Source of the DNA: Burkholderia anthina
GTDB lineage: Bacteria > Pseudomonadota > Gammaproteobacteria > Burkholderiales > Burkholderiaceae
Direction: 5' to 3'
Length of the DNA stretch: 64,000 nucleotides
Assembly: GCF_001547525.1 (NCBI RefSeq)
Contig: NZ_CM003769.1
Location: forward strand, 248,001 to 312,000
This document shows, in pieces, positions 16,742 to 26,186 of the stretch (positions are counted from its first letter, which is position 1; each line of letters begins with the position of its first letter). The position numbers and the translations under genes are program-made. The notes beneath the pieces were generated by a model. That model was given only the letters and a program-made list of their open reading frames with translations, had not been told where the DNA came from and made no database searches.

Positions 16742-18670
16742 TCAACGATCGGTGGACTGCGGTTCCGCGCCGGCGCGCGCAATCTGCGCGTTGGGCGCCG
16801 CGGCGATCCGGTGCTTCGCGCGCACCGCCGGCTGGGCCGGCGAATCGGGGCCGGCGGCCGCGAGGCGCGCGGCGGCGGCTTCGATGCGCGCGACACGCGC
16901 CGCGGTGGCCGCATCGGGCTGCGGCGCGGCGGCCGCGACCGGCGCCGCTTTCGGCGGCTCGGCCGGCGCCGGCGGCTGCACGTCGGCTTGCGGCGCGCGC
17001 GGCGCGGGCAGCGCGGCCGGCGCGACCGGGGCTTCCGATTTCGGCGCCGGAGCGGGCGCCGGCGCCTGGGCCGGTGTCTGCGGCGCGGCGGCTGCGTCGT
17101 TCGCGGGCTGCATCGGCTGGGCGCCTGCCTTGCGCACGCCGCGGCGGCCTTCCATGTTGCCGGTCGCATACACGTCGATTTCGTTCGGCTTCGAGAAGCT
17201 GTCGGTCGGCAGCGCGACGTCGGCGGTCTGCAGCGGCTTCACCAGGTGCGGCGTGATCAGGAAGATCAGCTCGGTGCGGTCCTGCTGGAACGACGTGCTG
17301 CGAAACAGCGCGCCGAGCACCGGCACTTCGCCGACGCCGGGGATCGCCTTCAGCGCGCCGGTCGCGTTGTCCTTGATCAGCCCGCCGATCGCGAACGATT
17401 CGCCGTCGCTCATCTGCACCGTCGTCGATGCGCGCCGCGTCGTGATCAGCGGCAGGATCGACGTGCCGCCGATGTTGGTCGCGCTCAGCGTGACGCCCGT
17501 CTGCGACAGCTCCGACACTTCCGGCGCGACCTTCAGGCTGATCCGGCCGTTGGCCAGCACCGTCGGCGTGAACTTCAGCGCGACGCCGAATTCCTCTTCC
17601 TGCAGCGTGATCGACGACGTGCCGTTGCCGCTGCTCTGCGGGATCGGGATGAAGATCTTGCCGCCCGCGAGGAACGTCGCTTCCTGGCCGCTGATCGTCA
17701 CGAGGTTCGGCTCCGCGAGGATCTTCACGAGGTTGTCGGTGTTCTGCGCGTCGGCCGCGATGCTGAACGGCTTGTTGTTCGCCTTGTTGAAGATGGCGCC
17801 GCTCGTGACACCGGCAAGCAGGTTGCTGACCAGCGCGCCGCTCCACGAACCGAAGCCGCCCTGGATGTTGAACGCGCTGCCCATCTGGTTGATCAGCGTC
17901 TTCGACACCTCGGCCACCTTCACCTCGAGCATCACCTGCTGCGGCGACGTGACGTTCAGCATGTTGAGCACGCCGCCGCCCTGCTTGCCGCCGCCCGCGC
18001 CTTCGCCCGCGCTGTCGCCGTACGCATGGGCGATCTGCACGGCCTGCTGCGCGGCCTGCGAGCTCGACACGGTGCCGGCGAGCACGATCGTGCCGGCCGC
18101 GGTCGACACGTGAATGTCGCGCTCGTTCGGCATCAGTTGCAGCAGCGACGCCTGCAGGCCGCCGGCGTCCGCGCCGACCGCGACGTCGATCACGCGGCAC
18201 GCACCGCTCCTGCCCTGCACGATCATGTTGGTCGTGCCGACCGCGAGCCCGAGGATGTACAGCGTCTGCGGCGACACCATCGTCGCCTGCGCGACGGCCG
18301 GATTGCCGATCGTCCGGTTGCGGACCGGCTCCGGCATCGGCACCAGCAGCGACTTGCCGAGCGGCACCGCGACGCTGGTCGATTCGCGCACGGCGCCGAC
18401 GCAGTTCGGCCCGCGCAGCGGCCCCGCCGATGCGGCGGGCGCGGCGGCCGGCGCCGGCGACATGCTGATCGTCATCTGCATCGGCCCCTTGCCGACCGCG
18501 GCCGGCGCGCTGGCGCCGCCCTTGGTCAGCACCGCCGATTCGATGCCTTCCTGGGCGAGTGCGCCATATACGGTCAGCCATCCCGAACAGAGGATCGCGG
18601 CCATCATCGTGCCCCGTGCGACGCGTGTGCGCAGTGGGCCGGTACCTGTGCGTTGCGGTTTGATCTTCAT
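16742..18670 (-). CDS. rcpA: Tad outer-membrane secretin RcpA/CpaC with long Ala/Pro-rich tail
   Basis: 642 aa. A signal peptide ends near TVYGALAQ (about 41). Then come an N-terminal pilus-secretin domain (PEPVRNRTIGNPAVAQATMV), a BON-like segment (VSTAAGTIVLAGTVSSSQ) and the secretin core to about residue 480 (VMLEVKVAEVSKTLI, VPVLGALFRSTSFQQDRTEL, FLITPHLVKPL). The last 150 residues are almost pure Ala/Pro/Gln with some Lys/Arg, far beyond the usual end of CpaC. The secretin forms the pore through which the Flp pilus exits. It sits between rcpC and the lipoprotein gene. Confidence 0.92.
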   Translation of the reverse strand: MKIKPQRTGTGPLRTRVARGTMMAAILCSGWLTVYGALAQEGIESAVLTKGGASAPAAVGKGPMQMTISMSPAPAAAPAASAGPLRGPNCVGAVRESTSVAVPLGKSLLVPMPEPVRNRTIGNPAVAQATMVSPQTLYILGLAVGTTNMIVQGRSGACRVIDVAVGADAGGLQASLLQLMPNERDIHVSTAAGTIVLAGTVSSSQAAQQAVQIAHAYGDSAGEGAGGGKQGGGVLNMLNVTSPQQVMLEVKVAEVSKTLINQMGSAFNIQGGFGSWSGALVSNLLAGVTSGAIFNKANNKPFSIAADAQNTDNLVKILAEPNLVTISGQEATFLAGGKIFIPIPQSSGNGTSSITLQEEEFGVALKFTPTVLANGRISLKVAPEVSELSQTGVTLSATNIGGTSILPLITTRRASTTVQMSDGESFAIGGLIKDNATGALKAIPGVGEVPVLGALFRSTSFQQDRTELIFLITPHLVKPLQTADVALPTDSFSKPNEIDVYATGNMEGRRGVRKAGAQPMQPANDAAAAPQTPAQAPAPAPAPKSEAPVAPAALPAPRAPQADVQPPAPAEPPKAAPVAAAAPQPDAATAARVARIEAAAARLAAAGPDSPAQPAVRAKHRIAAAPNAQIARAGAEPQSTDR

Positions 18671-18774
18671 TTCGTCTGATCCCCCGAGAGACCGGCGCCG
18701 TGCCGGTTATCGACTTCCAAGGCCGCCGCGCGTTGCCGGCGGCCGGTTTGTTTATCTGGCTGGTTCGATCTGCT

Positions 18775-19614
18775 TCAGAAACATTCGACGCTGCCCTTCA
18801 CGCCCGACAGCACGCCGACGCAGTCGCGCCGGACTTCCGGCGCCGCATGCGACGCGACGTGCACGCGCACCGGCCGCGCATGGACGGGCGCCGGCGGCGC
18901 TTCCGGTGCGGGCGCCTTGCCGAGCAGCGTCATCTTCGTCGCGCCGCCGGTGGCCAGCGTCTTCTGGTCGACCTGGTTGCGCAGCACGAGCGACAGCGTG
19001 CCGACGCTGCGCGCGAGGTCGAGCCGTTCGGCCTGGTCGGGCGTGACTTCCAGCGTCACCGCGTTGACCACCTTCGGCGCCGTGTCGTCGCGGCTGACCT
19101 GCTGCGCGACGGCGAGCACGAGGATGTGCTCGAGCACGATCTTCGAGATGCTCTGCCCGTCGGTCTTGCCTTGCTGTTCCTGCGTGTTGACGATCACGTC
19201 GACGTAGTTGCCGGGCAGCGCGAAGCCCGCAACGCCGACCACGTCGTTCACGCGCACCGTGATCGCGCGGCTGCCGTCGGCGATCACCGCGGACAGCCCG
19301 CCCTTCGTGCCGACCGGCGCGAGCTTCGACTCGATCACCGGCTCGCCGCGCGCGAGGCTGGTGCGCACGACGCGCCCTTCGAGCGCCTTCGTATCGGTGA
19401 ACGCGCCGGTGGGCACGCTGCCCGACGGCCAGCTCACCATGTGGATCTGGTTCGGCCCGAGCGGCTCGCCCAGGTTGAGGTCGGTGGTGGCCACCGCGAC
19501 GGACGTGACCGAGCTCGTGGATGTCTGCATCAGCCAGTGGGAGGCGAATACGACCGCGGCAAGACCCGCGATCATCGCGACGACCAGCATCATGACCGCT
19601 CGACTGTTTTTCAT
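18775..19614 (-). CDS. rcpC: Tad pilus assembly protein RcpC/CpaB
   Basis: 279 aa from the ATG at 19614. One N-terminal membrane segment (AVMMLVVAMIAGLAAVVFAS), then the SAF/CpaB region: VAVATTDLNLGEPLGPNQI, an SLARGEPVIESKL motif and AITVRVNDVVGVAGFALPG, and VTLEVTPDQAERLDLARSVG near residue 200. Proteins of this family are periplasmic partners of the secretin and may bind peptidoglycan through the SAF domain. A Pro/His-rich C-terminus ends with two cysteines. 104 bp separates it from rcpA. Confidence 0.9.
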   Translation of the reverse strand: MKNSRAVMMLVVAMIAGLAAVVFASHWLMQTSTSSVTSVAVATTDLNLGEPLGPNQIHMVSWPSGSVPTGAFTDTKALEGRVVRTSLARGEPVIESKLAPVGTKGGLSAVIADGSRAITVRVNDVVGVAGFALPGNYVDVIVNTQEQQGKTDGQSISKIVLEHILVLAVAQQVSRDDTAPKVVNAVTLEVTPDQAERLDLARSVGTLSLVLRNQVDQKTLATGGATKMTLLGKAPAPEAPPAPVHARPVRVHVASHAAPEVRRDCVGVLSGVKGSVECF

Positions 19615-19649
19615 GGCAATGCTCCTCGACGAATCGTGAAAGAAACCGC

Positions 19650-21050
19650 TCAACCGGTAACGAACGTACGGCCTCCGCGCTCGATGGGCGGCGGATGGCC
19701 GCCGTCCCGTTCGGGCGCCGCGCCGAAATAACTCGCCCACGCGTCGTACAGCGCGTCGTGCGTCACCTCGGGCGGATCGCCGCGGTAACGCGCGCCGGCG
19801 GCCACGAGGCGCAGCAGGTCCGCCGGAAAGCACGCGAGAAACGCCTTGCCGGTCGGCAGATGCAACCGATGCAGCAGGAAATCGAAGGCATCGCTCGCCG
19901 AGACGAGCCCGAGTGTCGCGCAGGCCGCGTCGTATACCGCGCGGTAGTCGTCGATCGACATCGCACCGACGTGCAGCTTCGAGCCGAGGCGGCGCATGAA
20001 CGCGTCGTCGCAGAACTGCTCCGGCGCGAGGTTGCTCGAGAACACCGGCCATACGTCGAACGGCATCACGAAGCGGTTGCCGGATTCGAGCGTCATGAAA
20101 TCGACGCCGCGATCGAGCGGACGCAGCCAGCGGTTGAGCAGGTCGCGCGGCTCGACGCGCTGGCGGCCGAGGTCGTCGACGACGTACATGCCCATGTTCG
20201 CCTTCATGTGCGGCGGCGCCTGGTAGAAGCCGGCCGCTTCGTCGCGACGCAGATCGAGCTCGTCGAGCGTCAGCTCGCCGCCCGACATCACGACCGGGCG
20301 CTGGCACAGACGCCAGCGCCGATCGACCGACTGGCCGCCGCACGCGGCTTGCGCATCGACGTGCACGAGCGGGTCGTAGACCTGGATCACTTCGCCCGCC
20401 GCGCAGATCGCGTGCGGCACCGGCACGCGGCCGTGCATCAGCGAGCCGAGCCGCTCGGCGAGAAAGGTCTTGCCGCTGCCGGCCGGGCCGTAGATCAGCA
20501 GCGGCCGGCCCGCATTCAGCGCGGCGGCCGCCGCATCGAGCACCGCCGTGTCGATCACGACGCCTTCGAACGCGGCCCACACGTCGCTCTGCCCGATGTG
20601 CAGCTTGCGCACCGAATGCGCGGCCACGCTCGCGAGATACGCGTCGAGCGTCACCGGCGCGGGGCCGCTGTAGCCGCTGCGTTCCCGCTCCTCGAGCGCG
20701 AGCACGCGGCCCGCATCGGTCAGGCGGAACGTCACGTCGAGATCGGTCGCGCCGCGATGGGTCAGCTCGACGAGATGCTCGCGCACCAAGAATGCAAAGA
20801 CGTCGTCGAGCACCGCGAGCGGCAGGCAGTGCCGCTCGACCAGGTCGCCGTACGACGGGCGGCCGAGCACCAGCGTCGACTTCAGCACGAGGCCGGCGAC
20901 GAACGCCATGCTCAACCCGGTTTCCGCGAGCGAGCGCGGCGCCGGCGGCAGTTGCGCGCCCAGCTTCGTGTGGACCTCCCGCGACGGCAGCGGATCGGGC
21001 AGGCGTGCCACCTGCGCGTCGCGTCTCGGTTCGGTGTGGTTCGTGTTCAT
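19650..21050 (-). CDS. AAA-family ATP-binding protein of the tad locus
   Basis: 466 aa, soluble. The N-terminal 160 residues look like a winged-helix module related to those on T2SS-type ATPase partners. An AAA core follows with Walker A GPAGSGKT (188-195), Walker B-like MYVVDDLGRQRV and a sensor-1-like VWPVFSSNLAP. This ATPase recurs between the prepilin peptidase and rcpC genes in tad loci of Burkholderia and relatives, but its job is not established. It is distinct from the TadA motor and TadZ. Regulation or disassembly of the machine is only a guess. Confidence 0.75.
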   Translation of the reverse strand: MNTNHTEPRRDAQVARLPDPLPSREVHTKLGAQLPPAPRSLAETGLSMAFVAGLVLKSTLVLGRPSYGDLVERHCLPLAVLDDVFAFLVREHLVELTHRGATDLDVTFRLTDAGRVLALEERERSGYSGPAPVTLDAYLASVAAHSVRKLHIGQSDVWAAFEGVVIDTAVLDAAAAALNAGRPLLIYGPAGSGKTFLAERLGSLMHGRVPVPHAICAAGEVIQVYDPLVHVDAQAACGGQSVDRRWRLCQRPVVMSGGELTLDELDLRRDEAAGFYQAPPHMKANMGMYVVDDLGRQRVEPRDLLNRWLRPLDRGVDFMTLESGNRFVMPFDVWPVFSSNLAPEQFCDDAFMRRLGSKLHVGAMSIDDYRAVYDAACATLGLVSASDAFDFLLHRLHLPTGKAFLACFPADLLRLVAAGARYRGDPPEVTHDALYDAWASYFGAAPERDGGHPPPIERGGRTFVTG

Positions 21051-21093
21051 GATCGTTGCGTCCTCGTTGCGTCCTCGTTGCAGATCCGCCGCG

Positions 21094-21633
21094 CTATGCG
21101 CACGACGCGAACAGCATGCCCAGCGTGCCGGCCGCGATCGCCACGCCGTACGGCAGCGTGCCGACCGACGCGATCTCGACCGGGCCGTCGGCGGCCTCGG
21201 CGCGCGCCGCTTGCGAGCGCCGCACGATCAGCGCGCGCACGTTCGCCCACATCCGGCGCATCCGCCCGCGCAGCAGCGCGTAGACGACGGCGCCGATCCC
21301 GCCGGCCAGGAACGTGGCCAGCACGATGTAAAACGTCATTTCCGCGCCGACCCATGCGCCGATCGCCAGCATCAGCTTCACGTCGCCCGCCGCCATCCCG
21401 CGCAGCAGGTAGAACGGCAGCAGCAGGCCGAAGCCGGTCGCGGCGCCGGCGAGCCAGCCGAGCACGCCCGCGGGCACGCCGTGCAACAGGCACTGCGCAA
21501 CCAGCGCGCCGGCCAGGCCGAGCAGCACGAGACGGTTCGGAATGCGACGGGTCTCGATGTCGGTGCTGGCCGCGGCGATCGCGAGCAGCGTCACGCACAA
21601 CGGAACCGGGTAAGGCGGCGCAACGGGAAACAT
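21094..21633 (-). CDS. tadV: TadV/CpaA prepilin peptidase
   Basis: 179 aa with about five hydrophobic segments. The two catalytic aspartates of the type IV prepilin peptidase family are visible: Asp25 in ASTDIETRRIPN and Asp84 in GMAAGDVKLM. The second motif is AAGD rather than GxGD, common among short TadV enzymes without the methylase domain. It cleaves the Flp and TadE-type leaders encoded nearby. Confidence 0.88.
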   Translation of the reverse strand: MFPVAPPYPVPLCVTLLAIAAASTDIETRRIPNRLVLLGLAGALVAQCLLHGVPAGVLGWLAGAATGFGLLLPFYLLRGMAAGDVKLMLAIGAWVGAEMTFYIVLATFLAGGIGAVVYALLRGRMRRMWANVRALIVRRSQAARAEAADGPVEIASVGTLPYGVAIAAGTLGMLFASCA

Positions 21634-21661
21634 GGCGAACCTCGCGGGTCGAATCGGTGGA

Positions 21662-21880
21662 TCAGGAAGCCATCGCCAGCGCGGTGGTGACGGCGGTGCT
21701 CACGGCAGCCGTCACGGCCGCGGCGATCATCTCGTACGCATCGCCGAGCGAACCCTTCAGCGTGACGACGCTGCCCAGTACCGCGATGGCGAACATCGAC
21801 GCGAGCAACGCATACTCGATCGACGTCACACCTCGTTCGTCGGCGATCCAGCGACGGGCGACACGCACGATGGCTTTCAT
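21662..21880 (-). CDS. flp: Flp-type pilin, divergent third copy
   Basis: 72 aa from the ATG at 21880. Leader plus processing site RRWIADERG, then VTSIEYALLASMFAIAVLG, so the Glu/Tyr pair required for processing is present. It differs from the other two copies in a Ser for Ala in the motif and in an Ala/Val/Thr-rich C-terminus (IAAAVTAAVSTAVTTALAMA) in place of the shared DLDSAVAGI ending. Likely a minor or alternative pilin. Confidence 0.85.
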   Translation of the reverse strand: MKAIVRVARRWIADERGVTSIEYALLASMFAIAVLGSVVTLKGSLGDAYEMIAAAVTAAVSTAVTTALAMAS

Positions 21881-21962
21881 GATGGTCTCCGGTGTCCGGT
21901 TGACGGAATCGCCGGGGACGGCTCGAACGCTGCACCAGCCGAGCCGTCCACGGCACGCTCCA

Positions 21963-22154
21963 TCAGATGCCTGCAACCGCCGAATCGAGGTCGGCCGCGA
22001 TCGTGCTGAACACGGTCTTCAGATCCTTCCCGATGGTCGACAGCGCGAGGATGATGCCGACTGCGATCAGTGCGGCGATCAGGCCGTATTCGATGGCGGT
22101 CACGCCGTCTTCGTCGCGAATGAAACGGCCGGCTTGTTGAATGAACTTGGACAT
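21963..22154 (-). CDS. flp: Flp-type pilin, second copy
   Basis: 63 aa. Leader MSKFIQQAGRFIRDEDG is followed by VTAIEYGLIAALIAVGIIL; the Glu and Tyr at +5/+6 are the Flp signature. Its last 18 residues are identical to those of the first copy. An AAGGAGAA Shine-Dalgarno precedes the ATG. The mature 46-residue peptide would polymerise into the bundle-forming Flp fibre. Confidence 0.92.
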   Translation of the reverse strand: MSKFIQQAGRFIRDEDGVTAIEYGLIAALIAVGIILALSTIGKDLKTVFSTIAADLDSAVAGI

Positions 22155-22303
22155 GATGTTCTCCTTGCGTGGTGACTTTCAAAACCCTCGCGCACTGGCT
22201 GGTCGGACGACCGTGCATCGATACGTCGAGGAATGTCGTTGATGCCGTGTGGCGCCGACGAACGATCCGGACGATTCGGACGAACCGTTCGCCGTACCGT
22301 CCA

Positions 22304-22495
22304 TCAGATGCCTGCTACCGCCGAGTCCAGATCCGCGGCGATCGTGCTGAACACGGTCTTCAGATCCGTACCGACCGTCGCCAGCGCGGCGACGATGCCG
22401 ATCGCGATCAGCGCGGCGATCAGGCCGTATTCAATGGCCGTCACGCCGTCCTGATCCTGGGCGAACCACGCGATCTTTTCGATGATTCTTGACAT
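22304..22495 (-). CDS. flp: Flp-type major pilin, first gene of the tad operon
   Basis: 63 aa. Leader ends FAQDQDG; mature part starts VTAIEYGLIAALIAIGIVA and ends in the same IAADLDSAVAGI as the second copy. AAAGGAGAA precedes the ATG at 22495. Its place at the head of the cluster behind a long non-coding leader suggests it is the major pilin with the strongest expression. Operon promoter position is not resolved. Confidence 0.93.
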   Translation of the reverse strand: MSRIIEKIAWFAQDQDGVTAIEYGLIAALIAIGIVAALATVGTDLKTVFSTIAADLDSAVAGI

Positions 22496-23547
22496 GAGCG
22501 TTCTCCTTTCGGACTGCTATGAAATACCCTTCGTCGGTCATGACGTCGGGGGTGGGCACCACCGGCACTACTCTGGAAATCGGAAGCCGACGATCAGTCG
22601 CGGAAACGGGGCGGGCCACCGCGGTCCGTGCGAACGGGTATCGGCGAGACGGAGCATGAGAGACGCGCGTACGGTGCGACCGGCCGGATGAACCGGGCAG
22701 GTCGATCGAACTGAACGGCACGACGGCCGTCCGACGCATGGAATCCGGTTGAACGGGAGATGAATTCCCGGCAAAGCCGCAATGTGTCTTTAACGCGGCT
22801 TGCGATCCGCGATGTGCTGTGGTCTTTCATTTTTATTCCCCATGTACTGCCATGCCGATTTCTTATTGCCCTGAAGCGACCGGGTCTCTCGGGTCGTTCG
22901 ACGACGGTTGCCGCGGTGGATCGAACGGGAGCTGCGTGTACCCCGACGCGCTCCGGCCCGACTTTTTCCGCAGGTGATTCGCGAGCCGGTTCCGCTGCCT
23001 GTTGCCCGAACCGCCCGGTCGTCACATCGTCGACTGCCGTGCCAACGCTTACGCAAAGAGCGGACCATCCCGGGCGAAATCGAGGCGCACCAAGGGTTTC
23101 GGCGATCCACCCGGCCTCTCGCCAATCGCCCGGCCGCCGAAATGTTTCAACTTTGATATATGCGGCGCCGGCGCATGTAGCCGGCATGAAACCCCGTCAT
23201 CGCGCTGCACAAAGGTCCAAAAAAATTTTCTCGGGATTTTCCCGGACGCGGCGGCGCGCCCAGGCGTCGCGGGTTCCACGGCATGCCCGGCCGCTAAAAA
23301 TCGCGGAATGTTTCAGGCCAGAAACACGAATGCCGGCGGCGGCGTTTTCTCATACCAGAAACGGCGGTTTTCACCCGAATCGCTGAACACATTCAATGTC
23401 GGCCGGCCGTGCGCGGTTTGCATCACGCGATTTTTTCTTCAACAATGAATTCACCGGACAACGCCAATTCAGCGCGATTCGATCCGCAGGCACGACAACA
23501 TCGAACGGCCGCGACAGACCACGCGGCCAAACCACAGACGGGGCATC
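22496..23547. other. 1-kb gene-free region upstream of the tad operon
   Basis: Lies between the divergent flp start and the first GT87 gene. No open frame has convincing codon use or a recognisable product; base composition falls in patches (22790-22865 and 23205-23245). On the minus strand, CGGGAAAATCCCG near 23232-23244 is followed by an A4T7 run near 23218, a weak terminator-like hairpin. AATGTTTCA occurs twice (about 23142 and 23308). The size suggests a long 5' leader or several regulator sites for the pilus operon. Confidence 0.6.
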
Positions 23548-24786
23548 ATGTACACAGCCAATCGTGAAACGCGCGATCGCGCCATACGCTGTGCTCAATG
23601 GCTGACGGCCGACCGGATCATTCCGTACAGCTGCATCATGCTGATGCTCTTCGTCGCGCTCCTGATCGTCTGGGGTGTCGTGACCGAAGGCTTCACATCG
23701 AACGCCACCGCCCGACCCGGCACCGACTTCTCGGTCTTCTGGACCGCATCGCATCTCGTGTTGCAAGGCCATGCCGCGGCGGCCTACGACACGTCGTCAT
23801 TCCTGCAGGCCGAGTTCGCGCACTTCGGTGCGTATCTGCAAAACCGGCCGCTTCCCTGGCTCTATCCGCCGACGATGCTGCTGTTCATCGCGCCGGTTGC
23901 CCTCGTGCCTTTCCTGCCCGCTTATTTCCTCTTTTTCGCGGGCAGTCTTTTATGCTACGCGTTCGCCGTCTCGCGCTTGTCGGGGCTGCGCGCGCATCTT
24001 CCCGTGCCGCGCGCCGCGGCGCTCGTCGTCGTCGCGTATTCGGCGGTGTGCATGTCCGCACTGTTCGGCCAGAACAGCATCCTGACCGCCGGCCTCGCCG
24101 CGCTCGCGCTGCATCTGCTCGGCAGGCGGCCGGTGCTGGCCGGCGTGCTGATCGGGCTGCTCGCGATCAAACCGCAACTCGCCGTCGTGTTCCCGTTCGT
24201 GCTGATCGCGACGCGTGCGTGGCGCACCTTCGCGGCGGCGGCGCTCAGCGCGACGCTGTTCGCGGCGGCCGGCGTCGCGCTGGCCGGCCCCGCCGCGCTG
24301 CACGGGCTGAGTCATGCGATGTCGACGGTACGCGCGCAGCATTTCATGCTCGCGTCGTACTGGCTCGCGTCGCCGACGCCGTTCGCCGCGCTGCGGCTCG
24401 CGGGCGCGCCGGTGGCGGCCGCGCTGGCCGCCCAGGCGGCGGTCGCGCTCGTCGCGCTCGCCGCGGCTGTCAACGTATGGCGCCGCACGCGCGACATGCG
24501 GTTGCGCGGCGCGGTGCTGGCCGTCGCCACGCTGCTGACGACGCCGTACCTGTGGAACTACGAGCTGACGTGGCTCGGCATCGCGCTTTTCTGCCTGATC
24601 GCGCACGGCCTCGACGAAGGCTGGCTGCCCGGCGACCAGGGCATTCTCGTACTCGCGTGGCTGCTGCCGATCTTCGAAATGCTGAACCGGCTGATGAAGC
24701 TGCCGCAGATCGGGCCGGTAGTGCTGCTCGCGGTGCTGTTCGTCGTCGTGCGCCGTACGGCGCTCGCGTCGCGGAGCGCACGATGA
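23548..24786 (+). CDS. GT87/DUF2029-type polytopic membrane glycosyltransferase
   Basis: 412 aa, ATG at 23548. About ten hydrophobic segments; the first periplasmic loop has PGTDFSVFWTASHLVLQGHA and LPWLYPPTMLLFIAP, the Asp and the WxYPP motif typical of GT87 (polyprenol-phosphate-sugar dependent GT-C enzymes). Later motifs such as AIKPQLAVVFP and TPYLWNYELTWLG also fit. The stop overlaps the start of a paralog by 4 bp. The donor would be a lipid-linked sugar such as the one made by the GtrB-like enzyme downstream. Acceptor unknown; the Tad pilins or a surface glycan are possible. Confidence 0.75.
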   Translation: MYTANRETRDRAIRCAQWLTADRIIPYSCIMLMLFVALLIVWGVVTEGFTSNATARPGTDFSVFWTASHLVLQGHAAAAYDTSSFLQAEFAHFGAYLQNRPLPWLYPPTMLLFIAPVALVPFLPAYFLFFAGSLLCYAFAVSRLSGLRAHLPVPRAAALVVVAYSAVCMSALFGQNSILTAGLAALALHLLGRRPVLAGVLIGLLAIKPQLAVVFPFVLIATRAWRTFAAAALSATLFAAAGVALAGPAALHGLSHAMSTVRAQHFMLASYWLASPTPFAALRLAGAPVAAALAAQAAVALVALAAAVNVWRRTRDMRLRGAVLAVATLLTTPYLWNYELTWLGIALFCLIAHGLDEGWLPGDQGILVLAWLLPIFEMLNRLMKLPQIGPVVLLAVLFVVVRRTALASRSAR

Positions 24787-26162
24787 AAACGCCGTCGTTC
24801 GCCCGTCACGCGCACCCGAATGCCGATCTGCATCCGGAACTCCCGATCGCCGGCCCGCGCCGCCATCCGCACTGGCTCAATCGCGATCGCGTGCGGCTCT
24901 ATGCGGCCGCCGTGCTGCTGACGGAGCTGCTGTTCATCGCCATTTACCTGATCCGCGTGCACCTGTCGCACGGCGGCGCGCTCGAGCCGCTGTCGCAGGA
25001 TTTCTCGCCGGTCTGGAGCGCCGCATGGCTCGCCGCGCACGGGCACGGCGCCGACGCGTGGCATTACTCCGCGCTGTTCGCGGTCCAGAAGCTCGCGGTC
25101 CCGACGATGACGCTCGCGGACGGCACGCTGCCATGGCTCTATCCGCCGACGATGCTGCTGCTCGTGGCGCCGCTCGGCTGGCTGCCGTACACGCTGGCGC
25201 TCGTGCTGTGGCTCGGCATCGGAATCGCGCTGTTCGCGGCGGCGATGCGCGCGACCGTGCAGCGCGATGTCGCGTGGCTGTGCGCGCTTGCGTTCCCCGG
25301 CGCGTTCCTTACGGTGATCGTCGGGCAGACGAGCCTCTTCACCGCGACGCTCGCCGCGTTCGGCCTGCTCGCGCTGAACCGCCGCCCCGTCTGCGCCGGC
25401 ATCTGTTTCGGGTTGCTGACGATGAAGCCGCAGCTCGCGGTGCTGTTCCCGCTCGCGCTGCTGTGCGCGGGCCAATGGCGCGCGCTGGCCGCATGGGCCG
25501 CGACGATCGCCGTCAGCGCCCTGCTCGCGACGCTCGCGTTCGGCGTCGCCCCGTGGATCGCGTTCACGCACCTGATCGCCCACGTCTACACGATCGTGGG
25601 CACCGGTCATGCGAAGCTCGCACGCATGCCGACCGCATTCGCGCTCGCGACGATGGCCGGCTGGCCCGCGCTCGTCGCGCGCGGCCTTCAACTGCTGTCG
25701 GCGGCGGTTGCCGCGGTCGCCGTCGTCTACGCGTGGCGCGGCGCGTGCTCGTATGCCCTGCGCGCCGCGACCCTCGCATGCGCATGCCTGCTCGTCAGCC
25801 CCTATCTGTACGACTACGACCTGACGTGGTACGGCATCGTGATCGCGTGGTACGCACGCTATGCGTCGACGCGCGGCTGGCGGCGCTTCGACCGCGAATG
25901 GCTGATGCTGCTGTGGCCGATGCCGCTCGCGGGCCTCGCGATCGTGCCGCACCTGTCGTTCCAGTTCATGCCGCTCGCGACACTCGCGTCGCTCGCGCTG
26001 CTCGTCAGCCGGATCGCCCGGGAAAGACGCGACGTGCCGTCGATGCCCGACGCGCGCGACACCTCGACCGAGACCGGGTTCACCCACCGGCTCCGGCCAC
26101 ACCACCGCCCGGCGCACGGCATGCGCCGCACCGGTCGCCCGACGCTCGGCGCCGGCAGGTAA
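24783..26162 (+). CDS. second GT87/DUF2029-type membrane glycosyltransferase
   Basis: 459 aa from the ATG at 24783 (ATGA overlap with the upstream gene). Paralog of the preceding protein: LSQDFSPVWSAAWLAAHGHG and LPWLYPPTMLLLVAPLG, then TMKPQLAVLFPLAL and SPYLYDYDLTWYG. About ten membrane segments and a C-terminal cytosolic His/Arg-rich tail of 50 residues absent from the first copy. Tandem GT87 genes suggest two successive sugar transfers or two acceptors. No closer function can be assigned. Confidence 0.74.
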   Translation: MKTPSFARHAHPNADLHPELPIAGPRRHPHWLNRDRVRLYAAAVLLTELLFIAIYLIRVHLSHGGALEPLSQDFSPVWSAAWLAAHGHGADAWHYSALFAVQKLAVPTMTLADGTLPWLYPPTMLLLVAPLGWLPYTLALVLWLGIGIALFAAAMRATVQRDVAWLCALAFPGAFLTVIVGQTSLFTATLAAFGLLALNRRPVCAGICFGLLTMKPQLAVLFPLALLCAGQWRALAAWAATIAVSALLATLAFGVAPWIAFTHLIAHVYTIVGTGHAKLARMPTAFALATMAGWPALVARGLQLLSAAVAAVAVVYAWRGACSYALRAATLACACLLVSPYLYDYDLTWYGIVIAWYARYASTRGWRRFDREWLMLLWPMPLAGLAIVPHLSFQFMPLATLASLALLVSRIARERRDVPSMPDARDTSTETGFTHRLRPHHRPAHGMRRTGRPTLGAGR

Positions 26163-26186
26163 AGCGACATCACAAGGGGAATCATC

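Noticed and set aside
22594-22835. Possible small protein starting MKDHSTSRIASRVKDTLR on the minus strand upstream of flp
   Set aside because: Weak codon bias and no homolog recognised; only a loose GGGG ribosome site. Kept as part of the gene-free leader.
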